Shown: one piece after another, positions 10,656 to 19,464 of the stretch
Numbering within the stretch: the stretch's first letter is position 1
Layout: every line of letters starts with the position of its first letter
NCBI GenBank assembly: GCA_030411725.1
Contig: MU839852.1
Location: 1-64,000 of the forward strand
Origin: Echria macrotheca
Lineage: Eukaryota > Ascomycota > Sordariomycetes > Sordariales > Schizotheciaceae
Reading direction: 5' to 3'
DNA: 64,000 nt
Made by a program: the position numbers and the translations under genes
Notes under the pieces: model-generated
The model's database searches: none
The model's input: only the letters and a program-made list of their open reading frames with translations
Told to the model about the DNA's origin: nothing

Positions 10656-11097
10656 CTATCTACAGTTGGAGGGATCGGGGTTACCGCTGGGGCTGTTGAT
10701 GCACTGGCCTCCAACGCCAACCACGTGGCAGCACCACAATCCAGCGCAGCACCTGATAGCACCGTTGTCGCAGTAGCTCAAGTGGGTGCCTTGGCACTGT
10801 TTTTTTCGACAGGATTCAAGTCAGTCCAAGGGTATTCTGTTGAAGCCGGGTGAGGAACAAGAAGTGAGGAAGATAACATACCCGCTTCTCCAGATTCCAG
10901 GTGCTCGAGGTGACAGCACCCTCGGGCAGAGGCTCCGGCATGGGCTCCGGGATAGCGAGCGCGGCACCGGCGAAGAGCATCATGGCGGTGAAGAACTTCC
11001 TGCGGTTTGGTATGACGTGTTAGTGCTATCTCTCATTCTGTGCTGAAGTGCTGTACGTATGTTTTTAATCAGCCGGGGAAAAAATAGGAGCTTACAT
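10656..11097 (-). CDS. Secreted cysteine-rich peptide B, Kex2-type precursor, start codon split by intron
   Basis: An 86-residue paralogue of A and C. Exons: 11097-11096 (AT), 10999-10882, 10796-10656; introns 96 nt (GTAAGC..CAG, CTAAC branch) and 85 nt (GTATGT..CAG). The start codon is AT^G. The signal peptide is residues 1-17 (MKFFTAMMLFAGAALAI region), followed by a Pro/Glu-rich pro-segment (PEPMPEPLPEG) ending in L-E-K-R. The mature 46 residues have cysteines at 1, 9, 16, 17, 22, 23, 32 and 45. The core A-I-R-C-C-A-G-L-x-C-C is identical to copies A and C, while signal and pro-regions have diverged. It is head-to-head with gene C (632 bp between start regions) and in tandem with gene A and the PDI gene. 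Confidence 0.84.
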
Positions 11098-11219
11098 TTT
11101 GAAAGGATGGTCTTGAGAAGATCAAACTTTGATCTTTTGGGATGCAGATATGTCAAAGTAGTCGAGTTGCTGCTGATAATCGAGCCTGGAGATTGTTTGA
11201 GACGAGCAGGTCTTAGCTA

Positions 11220-11228
11220 TTTATTATA
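11220..11228 (-). promoter_or_regulatory. TATA-like element upstream of peptide gene B
   Basis: Minus strand reads TATAATAAA, about 125 bp upstream of the split start codon of gene B, a normal distance once a short 5' leader is allowed. Confidence 0.4.
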
Positions 11229-11623
11229 CATAGGAGACTGAATCTAAGCAGGGTCTCATTTCTGAACGCGTAATCGGAATTTTTGGACGATGATACCGTT
11301 AAACGGTGTGTTTGAGGACTCCGGGCTGGTTAGAGATCTGCCTCGAAGGATCCGGGGATCGGAGGATTAGAGGATTTGGAGATCCACCGACCGGGATGAC
11401 TGACCGAAGCTTTGCGGATGAAGGATTGGGGATGGGGGATGAGCGGATCATTGGGGATCAAGGAATTGGGAATTGGAATGGAGAGATAAACAGCGGATCA
11501 AGACGGTCCGGATACCGATGGTACAGACTCTTCATTCTGCCCGGTGTGGAATCCCTAGGTAGCTTCAGACTCTCCCTTGAACGGTTGAAGGGGGCTGCAC
11601 CATTGTACTTTTGAGATAGGACG

Positions 11624-11630
11624 TATATAA
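11624..11630 (+). promoter_or_regulatory. TATA box upstream of peptide gene C
   Basis: TATATAA lies 100 bp upstream of the AT of the split start codon of gene C. Confidence 0.5.
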
Positions 11631-11729
11631 CAGTGTTCAACTCTCATCTTCACGTTCTGGAATCATCACCTCGCAGCCTATCCCATCACCTACCAAGAGC
11701 TTTCACTGCTTCCAACATCAAACGTTAAA

Positions 11730-12100
11730 ATGTAAGATCGAGAAGCTTTTCCAATCCCACTCCAGTACATGTACTCAACCCATACCAGGCATTTCACCTC
11801 CATCATGATGATGTTCGCCGCTGCGGTGGCCGTTACCGCCGCTCCCGAAGCTTCTGAATACAAGTTCAGCAACCTGGAGAAGAGGGTATGTAATAACAAT
11901 TCCCTCTCCATTTCCTCCGAAGAAAGTCTCATGATTTCTGACTTCATAACACCATGCAGTGCCAAGGAAGAGATGGCGACTACTGTGACAACGCCGCCAT
12001 CCGCTGCTGCGCGGGATTGTACTGCTGCCGTGATGGCAGCTTTTCCCATCACTGCGTCAACTCTCCCAACGGAAACCCCGACCCCGTGTACTGCATCTAG
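11730..12100 (+). CDS. Secreted cysteine-rich peptide C, Kex2-type precursor, start codon split by intron
   Basis: A 79-residue paralogue on the opposite strand. Exons: 11730-11731 (AT), 11789-11885, 11960-12100; introns 57 nt (GTAAGA..CAG) and 74 nt (GTATGT..CAG). AT^G is followed by a signal peptide (MHFTSIMMMFAAAVAVTA), a pro-region ending in L-E-K-R, and a 46-residue mature part with cysteines at 1, 9, 16, 17, 22, 23, 32 and 45. A simple ATG-start model would begin at 11769 or 11805 and read through intron 2; the spliced model is preferred because all three paralogues then agree in structure. Mature-domain conservation (CQG, Y-C-D, AIRCCAGL, NPDP) against divergent flanks suggests constraint on the fold. 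Function unknown. Confidence 0.84.
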
Positions 12101-13160
12101 GTAAACTAGGAATGGCTACAAAAGCAACACCCTGAGAGGATTCATGGATGGCTTTTTATGGTTAACTAAGATCGGGTTCGGGATGAGACTAGTTATAGAT
12201 TTGATGTAGCTACCATAGCCGGAATGTGTACGTTCTCGACGGCAAAACCATGTTATTGTCGTATATAATGGGAAGGTCTGGTGTGGAAGGAAGGAAGTCC
12301 TTTTTCTGCACAACAGTTATTGAAAAGCCTACCTACTTCACTTACAGACTTACTGCTGCCTTGATTCGGATTAGGCTAATGAAGCGTGAGGTCCAGACCA
12401 GACGAGCGCCGACAGCCGAGTCAGCCACATCCCCCTTCGTGCAGTTGACGATGACCGAACTGCTGAGAGTACATTTACCCGGAACCCCGAGTCGGGATAT
12501 TCGATATTATTAGAAGTCAACATACGAGGAAGTCAACATGCGAGTATGCGATGGCAGTAAATAGCTTGTGGAACCGAGTTTGCATCTATATGTGGGTATT
12601 ACCGCCGTCCCCAGCCGGTTCACCGACCCATCTAGCCTCGCGGGATGACACACGGCACAGGCGACACGGTACGTGGTATCGGGACCCTTAGTGTTGCTAC
12701 CGGGGCTCCAGGTAATCATCCCATATATTCAGCCAATCTGCTTGATATTGCCCGGTTTGCTGGTCTGCGGAAGGCCATCGGACTGGCCCTCCAACCAAGT
12801 GTCAAGTCATACCCACGGCACGATGAAGGTTGCCATAGCACCGCTAATCTATAGCACCGTTGCTCTTTAGGCTGGAACCCGGTATTTCGTTAACTGGATG
12901 GGTCGTCAGCCGTAATTGGACCTGGATAGCTGCTGGGTAAATTCCCCGTCGGCCGACGTACAGTTCGGTCAGAGCTTCAACTCCAGCTCTTGGGCCGCCC
13001 GGTGATATGCTCGGGTGGCGTCGTGCGCTGAGGCAAAAGGTGGCATGATGATCTTACTGGGCACTCCTGACACTCAAGTCGTAGCCCGTATCCCGATTAC
13101 CCGGAAGCGGCCCTAGCCTAAGGATCAAGCTTTGCCAACAAGTCTTGTTGGTACGTTGAG
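12101..13160. other. Intergenic, no supported gene; one short tandem duplication
   Basis: Overlapping small frames on both strands lack motifs. A 16-bp unit GAAGTCAACATACGAG is tandemly duplicated at 12513-12528 and 12529-12544 with one mismatch. The remainder shows nothing I can name. Confidence 0.5.
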
Positions 13161-13167
13161 TATATAT
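13161..13167 (+). promoter_or_regulatory. TATA-like element upstream of the CBM1 gene
   Basis: TATATAT lies about 100 bp upstream of the ATG at 13267, the same spacing as in peptide gene C. Confidence 0.45.
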
Positions 13168-13266
13168 CTACCCGGATCACGGACTGCCCTACCTTGTCGC
13201 CAAGTCGCTCCCCCCCATACTCATTGTCGATCAAATCCTTGCTAGTTCTTCATACCCGACCCAAAC

Positions 13267-13631
13267 ATGTTGGCACGACTTACCCTTGCTCTCGCCTTCT
13301 TGGCGGCCAACGTTGTCGCTCAACAGGCCATCTATGGACAATGTGAGTCTTTCCCCTTCCCTCTACTAAGACGAGCTGCTCACGGTCTCCTCTTAACCTA
13401 GGCGGCGGCCAAGGCTGGAATGGCCCCACGTCCTGCCAGGCAGGCACTGAGTGCAAGTACCAGAACGACTACTACTCGCAGTGCCTGAGCGAGAACGATC
13501 ACCCCGACTGGCTAGGAGAGGAAGATGGTGGCGATGATGGCTCGGGTGACGATGGTTCGGGTGCCGACGATGGTAGCGACGATGGTTCGGGTGAGGGCGA
13601 CGATCAGGGTGGTGAGACTACCGAGGGTTAG
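13267..13631 (+). CDS. Secreted stand-alone CBM1 protein with acidic Gly/Asp/Ser tail
   Basis: Two exons (13267-13342, 13402-13631; intron 59 nt, GTGAGT..TAG with a CTTAAC branch) encode 101 residues. Residues 1-19 are a signal peptide (MLARLTLALAFLAANVVAQ). Then comes one complete family-1 carbohydrate-binding module starting Y-G-Q-C-G-G-Q-G-W-N-G-P-T-S-C and ending Y-Y-S-Q-C-L: four cysteines and the planar aromatic residues used to bind cellulose or chitin. The intron splits the conserved Cys codon of YGQC. No catalytic domain follows; the last about 45 residues are a low-complexity acidic tail of D-D-G-S-G repeats. Such stand-alone CBM1 proteins are secreted wall-binding proteins and in some plant-associated fungi act as elicitors or effectors. 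The tail is unusual and might bind cations or keep the module extended. Confidence 0.85.
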
Positions 13632-15075
13632 CCATTGTCGCCGCGGTCCACGAGAACAGCCGTAACGGCGGTGTGATAAAGTCCTTGGTCATTCATGCCA
13701 GCTATGGCCTGATTCGCGTCTGAGTGGCTTACCAAACCTTTCAACAACTTTACTTTTAATTACCTATTGATGGCGGAATGCTACGGAGGCCAGGCGATTG
13801 TAAGTCACGTCACCGTCATGGGATTGTCTATGTAGATTCTACATATGGAGCGGCTTAGCTTCCGGCCATGGTACGACCATGAAACCAAAAAAAAAAAAAA
13901 AAAAAAAAGAAGCCATTATTGTAATACAACTATTTTACCCTTCTGCTTCTTCGCATAACGGAGAAACTCTACTGCGATCCCGGTTGTCTCTACAACTTGC
14001 TTTACCGCCCTTGACACCACACCCGCTCTCACACCCATGGTGTCCCTCGGTTCCTAGCTTATCATCAATGAACTTGAGCGTCCGGTATTGCGGCGGTGGC
14101 CATGCTTTTGACATGACCTGTGCGCCTCCGTCGACTATGCCGATGGAATCCGCAGCTCCTTGTGCTCATCAGGGACGCTGAGAAAGTTCAGCATCATGAC
14201 TGACGCTCATCCCTGGTAGGAACAGCTTCAGTCCACCGGCCGTGCCTGTGACCAGGACGATGTTAGGACCGATTATCCAGCCCGTTCCAGAGCATACCGG
14301 TTGCTTCCGCGGGCTTTGGTACTGATGCTTCTGCCGGTTGGTGTTGGTGTTGATCTGCGAAAAACGGTCCAGTCCAGGCGAATCTATTCTAATTCATGTC
14401 CCAGATCATCTAGCACGGGTCGGAACTGCCGATCATCGGGACGCTCTTCGGGAATATGCGTGTGGGGAACAGATATTCGGCCCAGCGAAAGCCTGGTGGT
14501 CGGAGGCGGGCAGGAAGGCGCCCAGCAGCCGCAGCAGCTCCAAGTACTATCATTCGTACCCGGCGTAGCGGCGGCTGGGGGGAGCTGGGCGAGATTGTTC
14601 GTGACATGTTGGAAATGAGTTCGGTCCGCCAAGAAGAAGTTCGCCAGTGCCGCGACCCGGCATCCGGCTCCGAAGCCTTCGGGCCGGCTTCCATTCGTTT
14701 CGGACTCCAGGACGTGCCGCAACAAACACAGGCTCGAGGAGCTGGAACTGAAAGAGCATTTTAATTCATCAGCCGAGTGAATGAGTTCGTCTACAATGGC
14801 ATGCAGGCAAAACCAGCACACAACCAACAGATCGAAGGGCATAGTGAGATGTCCCATTGCTGCCCTCGGTAAAAGTGGCCGAAACTGAAAGTGACCGAAA
14901 GTGGCCGAAAGTGACCGGCCTGGACTCGGTGTGAGCTACTCCCGACCAGGACTTTTCTCCCTTTTTGCTGAGTTTCTTCCCAACTTCACAAATTCCAATC
15001 CCGCTCATACCTTATCCATTTGGGCCCATTTTTGACGCTACTCTGTCCATCCGCCATCGCGTCAGCCAAGAAAGC
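13632..15075. other. 1.4-kb intergenic, no confirmed gene
   Basis: Contains a 21-bp poly-A run. From about 14340 to 14760 all frames on both strands are open for 70-150 codons. One plus frame at 14338-14568 (with HVPDHLARVGTADHRDALRE) looks partly protein-like, but I recognise no family and find no splice chain. It may be an eroded gene. Confidence 0.4.
13888..13908 (+). repeat. Poly-A run, 21 bp
   Basis: Uninterrupted A21. No target-site duplication or upstream reverse-transcribed coding sequence was recognised, so it is listed only as a homopolymer. Confidence 0.9.
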
Positions 15076-17050
15076 ATGTCGGCCCCAACCCAGCCCCCGT
15101 TGACGAGCCCGAATACGGCGTACGGAACCACTTCAACCACCTCCCAGTCGGAGAGCAAAGACGCCATGTCAAGTAGCCGGAACGTAGCTGATGCAGCCGC
15201 TGACGCTACTACCGCCCCCGCGGTGGACAACACAAAACACTCGCTACGGTTCTGGAGCATCGTAGTATCCTTGGCCTTCACCGCTCTGTGCTCTTCGGTC
15301 GAGGGCACCATCATCACGAGCGCCCTGCCCACTATCTCGGCCAACCTGGGCGGCGGCAGCAGTTTCATCTGGGTTCCCAACGGCTACTTCCTCGCCACCA
15401 TGGCGATGCTACCGCTCATGGCCCAGGCCGCCAACGTGTTCGGCAGACGCTGGCTGACCCTCATGTCAGTCGCCATGTTCACACTAGGCAGTGGCATCTG
15501 CGGCGGCGCCAGCTCGCCAGCCATGTTGATTGGCGGTCGTGTGGTGTAGGTTGACCTCCATTCATGGCGTATCCATCACTTTCTTCGACTTCTGACTGAC
15601 CCATTTTGCAGCCAAGGCCTCGGTGGCGGCGGCATCGCCTTGATGATCAACATTATCCTCACCGACTTAGTGCCTCTACGCGAGCGCGGCAAGTACATGG
15701 CCATCGTTCAGATGGTGTCTGCCGTAGGCGCGGCGCTGGGCCCCTTTCTGGGTGGCCTGCTGACCGAACATGGCACCTGGCGTTGGGTGTTCTACATCAA
15801 CCTCCCCATTGGTGGAAGTAAGTGAGAACTAATTACCAAAGACACTTGAGACACAGGCCCGAGTTGCTCACGCTACACGCAGCATCGCTTGTTGCACTGT
15901 TTTTCACCCTGCGTGTGGCTTCGCCGCCGGCGGGAAGCTGGAGCGAGAAGCTCGCGCGCATCGACTTTGCTGGCAACGCCGTCTTCGTGGCTTCCACCGT
16001 CTCTGTCCTCATTGGTGTCACCTGGGGAGGCACCGAGTATCCGTGGAGCTCGGTCAGTGTCATCGTGCCGCTCGTCCTAGGCTTCGCCGGCTTCGGTCTG
16101 TTCCTGGCCTACGAGTGGACGCTGGCCAAGAGTCCCTCGATCCCACAAGGCGTTGTCGTGGAGCGAACAGCCGCTACCGTCCTTGCTGTGACGTTCCTGA
16201 CCACTCTTTGCACCTTCTGGGCTTTCTACTTCATCCCAGTCTACCTGCAGGGTGTCCTGGGCAGATCGACCTTTTGGTCCGGCGTTGACACCCTACCGCT
16301 CTTTGCCGGGCTCTTCCCATTCGCCATCATCGGCGGAACCCTCTTATCCAGGACGGGCCGCTACAAGCCGCTGCACCTCATCGGTATGACCATTATCACC
16401 CTTTCATTTGGCCTCTTCAGCCTGCTTGACCAGAACTCCAGCACGGCCGCCTGGGTCTGCTTCCAGCTCCTCTGCGCCATCGGTTCCGGCCTGATGATCG
16501 CCATCCTTCTGCCGGCCATGCAGGCGCAGTTGGATGAAAGCCTCGTCGCCCTCTCCACGGGTGTCTGGACGTTTGTTCGCGCCTTCGCGACCGTCTGGGG
16601 GGTGACGATACCGGCGGCCATCTTCGATAACCATGTCGGTTTGATGGCTGGTAACCTGGACGATCCGGCGCTGGTCGCCTCGCTCAGCGATGGAAATGCG
16701 TATCAGTTTGCCACGCAAACGTTTCTGGACAGCATCCAAGATCCGGTCTCTCGCGCTGCGGTTATAGAGGTGTTCAACCAGGTAATGCTTTCGTGTTCTA
16801 TTGCCATTACAGTTTCGATAACATCTCTTTCTGACTCATTACTAAACAGTCGATCCGCGTCGTTTGGTACGCTGGGATTGGTTTTGCCGGGCTGGGCTGG
16901 CTCTTAGTCTGGCTTGAGAAGGAGGTCACTCTCAGGTCAAAACTGAACACCGAATTCGGACTTGAGGCGAAAAAGAAACAGACGGAGGAAGAGGCGCTGG
17001 GGAGGAAAACGATGGATGCTGGCCTGAAGAACGAGGGGGGAAAACAATAG
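15076..17050 (+). CDS. MFS transporter, DHA2-type drug/metabolite exporter
   Basis: Proton-driven efflux pump of the 14-helix DHA2 class, plasma membrane. Four exons (15076-15545, 15612-15817, 15883-16781, 16850-17050; introns 66, 65 and 68 nt) give 591 residues, usual for the class. Residues 1-55 are a hydrophilic Ser/Thr tail. Signature parts: VEGTIITSALPTIS in helix 1, IWVPNGYFLA, the helix-4 region QGLGGGG followed by D-L-V-P-L-R-E-R-G-K-Y, and GAALGPFLGGLL (antiporter motif C-like). The C-terminus is a charged Lys/Glu-rich tail. It is tail-to-tail with a Zn2Cys6 regulator 371 bp away, a pairing typical of metabolite or toxin export modules. The substrate cannot be deduced. Confidence 0.93.
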
Positions 17051-17421
17051 AAGGTTCTAGCATGAAGAAGCGCAAGCGGTAGTCCTTCCAGGAAAGAAAA
17101 CCAGTGGAGACCATGGGTTGAATGCAATAAATATCGGCTTAAATATGACGCACACAGGAGTGTAAACCTACCTAAGCATGGCCGGCTAGGCATCTCGCAC
17201 AGGTAGCAGGGACTGTCGCTCTTCAGTTAACGCAGGATTGGCCATAGTACATGTATCTAAGGCAACTACCTATCATATCTCGCTAAATCATGTAATGGGA
17301 TGCATGGTAGTGTCCTAAAGGCAGGTACTTGTTGGTCCACGTCCGGACAAGCATTCTCGTCAAATTACCATCTTCTAGAACCGTAGCGAGGCGCTGCTGT
17401 CCGCTCAGGCAGATCAGGCTC
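17051..17421. other. Convergent 3' region between MFS and Zn2Cys6 genes
   Basis: Shared 3' flanks of two convergent genes. Nothing further recognised. Confidence 0.6.
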
Positions 17422-18673
17422 TCAGCATTCCTGTGCCACGCTGGTGGTCCCTTCCGCGATTCGGATGCACGCGCGAATCCGGTCGCTCGCCTGCTTGTGG
17501 AGGTCGATCAGAAAATTGAGTTGCAAGTCGAGGCACTGGCCCATCGAAAAGCCATCGATGACCAGCTCGGGCATCTGGTTGTGAGTTCCGTTGGCGGCTG
17601 GGCCGGTGTTGCGGGCCAGCATCAAGATCTCGAGAGCGCGTGAGTACAGCACGTCCAGCCGGGTGTAGCAGCTCAGCGCCATGAGGGCAGTGGGCCGATC
17701 GTACCGTCTCGGACCTTTCGGTGTCTTCTCGTCCAAGGCCCGGATCTGCGTCACCGTGTCCTTGAGGCGGCAGGTCAACTTGAAGAGGCTCCCGGTGCCC
17801 AGGTCGCCAAGGTTTAGGTCGTGCGAGCGATTGCTGTTGTTCTGGGCTGATTGCGCATCCCCCGCTTGTGACTGCGTCGTGTTTTCCCAGGCTGCTGTTG
17901 TCCGCGATGTTGCCTGGTCCTTCTCTCGATGCAGGGGATGTTGGTAGAGAGCGACATTCAGCTCGCAGAGTTGGGTCAGGAGGCGGATCTGGCTGTCCCC
18001 GTTTTCGTCGGTGCTGAATTGCATATGATCATCATCCTTGGCCATATCCCGGTGGCTTGTTGTGTCGGCAACGACAAGTGTTCCGTTGGATGGGTCGCTG
18101 ACTGTAGGTATGAATGCTTCATGGTGCAGGCTGAAGAGCTGGTTGGCGTCGACATTGACGCCAGAATTGGTCATGGCTAGCGGTATGGCCAGCGCCGCCC
18201 CAAGCGGACCCCCGGGTGCAAAGAGATTGAGCCCCTCAAGTTCGGGAATCCTACTTCGTGGTCAAAAGTCGCTACAGCGGATCAGCCGAGAGTTGCGGAG
18301 ATACTCACCACGGGGGAAAGTCGAGGGTGTTGGAGAGCACTTTATCGGGCGTCATGGGTATGTCAGCAGACTCGTCGCCGGGGCCGGGCGCGGGGGTATT
18401 CTCTTCGGCCCAGCTATAAAGACCCTGGCTGTGACCGCGGTTGGGGCCGCTGCCGGTGTGGATGCTGGCGCTGCGATTTTGCCGCGGCGGTCGTCCCATG
18501 GATCGCGGCGGCGGGATAGTACACGTGGTGTTTGCCCTGGCGCAGCGCTGGCATTGTGTCTCTTCGGGGCCCCAGATGCAGCGGAGCTTCTGGCCGCGAC
18601 AGCGGACGCAGGCAGCCTTTGAGGGAATTCCTTTCCTTAATAGCATCCTATTGTCCTGCGCGTTGGCAGCCAT
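17422..18673 (-). CDS. Zn2Cys6 transcription factor, AflR-like architecture
   Basis: Fungal binuclear zinc cluster regulator, 397 residues from two exons (18673-18309, 18250-17422; intron 58 nt, GTGAGT..TAG). The cluster is C22-x2-C25-x6-C32-x8-C41-x2-C44-x6-C51 followed by a basic region. There is no large fungal-specific TF domain; instead, about residues 210-390 form a helical region with the Leu/Cys pattern of AflR-type regulators (S-C-Y-T-R-L-D-V-L-Y-S-R near 312 and an I-R-A-C-I-R-I-A-E end), which are usually local activators of secondary-metabolite clusters. Convergent with the MFS exporter. It probably regulates the exporter and perhaps the neighbouring genes; that link is inference. 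Confidence 0.88.
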
Positions 18674-19464
18674 CGTGTCACTTGGTTGAGACAGTCGAAA
18701 CCAGCTGTGTCAAAAGTGGAGCAGGTGAGGTTGTGCGGTGGCTGGTCCTGTTGAACAGATCACGTAAGTGCCCAAGTTAATAATCGGAATTCGCTGTAAT
18801 TAGGTAAGCGAAGTCTAACCGACGGAAAGAAAGTAGAAAAGTCTACAGAGGGAAAGACGCGGATTCGACGCTTTCCCGGTCGGAAAACCTCAATTCAAAC
18901 AGAAAACATATACCTTAATCAAACAGGTTTATGCGACGTCTAGTTGCTTTCCAGACGGATACTGAAAAAACCGAAAAAAAAAAAAGAGCCAGCCTCTGCA
19001 ATGCAGCAAACTGGCTGGGCACTTCGAAGATTTGGCCGAAAGAAGCTCTAGACCTTATGTCTTTGCCACTCACCAGCTCAACATGTCTGCCTGAACATAA
19101 GACTAGATTGAGCTTAGCGGCCTGCATGCAAAACCCATCTCCGATATCTCGTTGGCTGTGCGTGAGGTACATGTAGGGTGGCCTGACGCCCGCACCTTAC
19201 ATGGCATTATCAGTTAAAAGCTCGAGTTTGGCCCCGAGCCGCTGGAGATCAATCTTCACCGATTTTCCTCTTCTGGAATTGGCTTCCCCTCTTCCGCTTC
19301 CAACTCACAGCCGGTTCCAACATTGTCATCCATCAGAACGCATAATCCTCTTCTTGGCCTGTCAGTCAACCACCACGCTGAGACTCAATTCAACGCCCTC
19401 TTCCAAGTTCTCTGCAGTCGCTGCAGTTCGTATCAGTCTTTGATCCATTCACCAGCACTTTAAG
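18674..19464. other. Divergent promoter region between Zn2Cys6 and NACHT genes
   Basis: Contains upstream regions of two divergent genes. Short frames near 18915-19176 lack motifs. An A-run with C interruptions lies at about 18964-18984. Confidence 0.5.

Larger units (their letters stand above)
11098..11729. other. Shared divergent upstream region of peptide genes B and C with GGAT tract
   Basis: This 632-bp stretch must contain both promoters. TATA-like elements face each gene (see separate entries). Between them, about 11345-11510, is a degenerate G-rich tract of GGATCNGGGGATCGGAGGATTAGAGG type. The tract is oriented so that its G-rich strand is the coding strand of gene C, just as the tract upstream of gene A is G-rich on that gene's coding strand. 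Confidence 0.5.

Noticed and set aside
14384..14857. 157-codon minus-strand frame with Ser and Pro runs
   Set aside because: Low complexity and overlapped by open plus frames; no splice chain or family.
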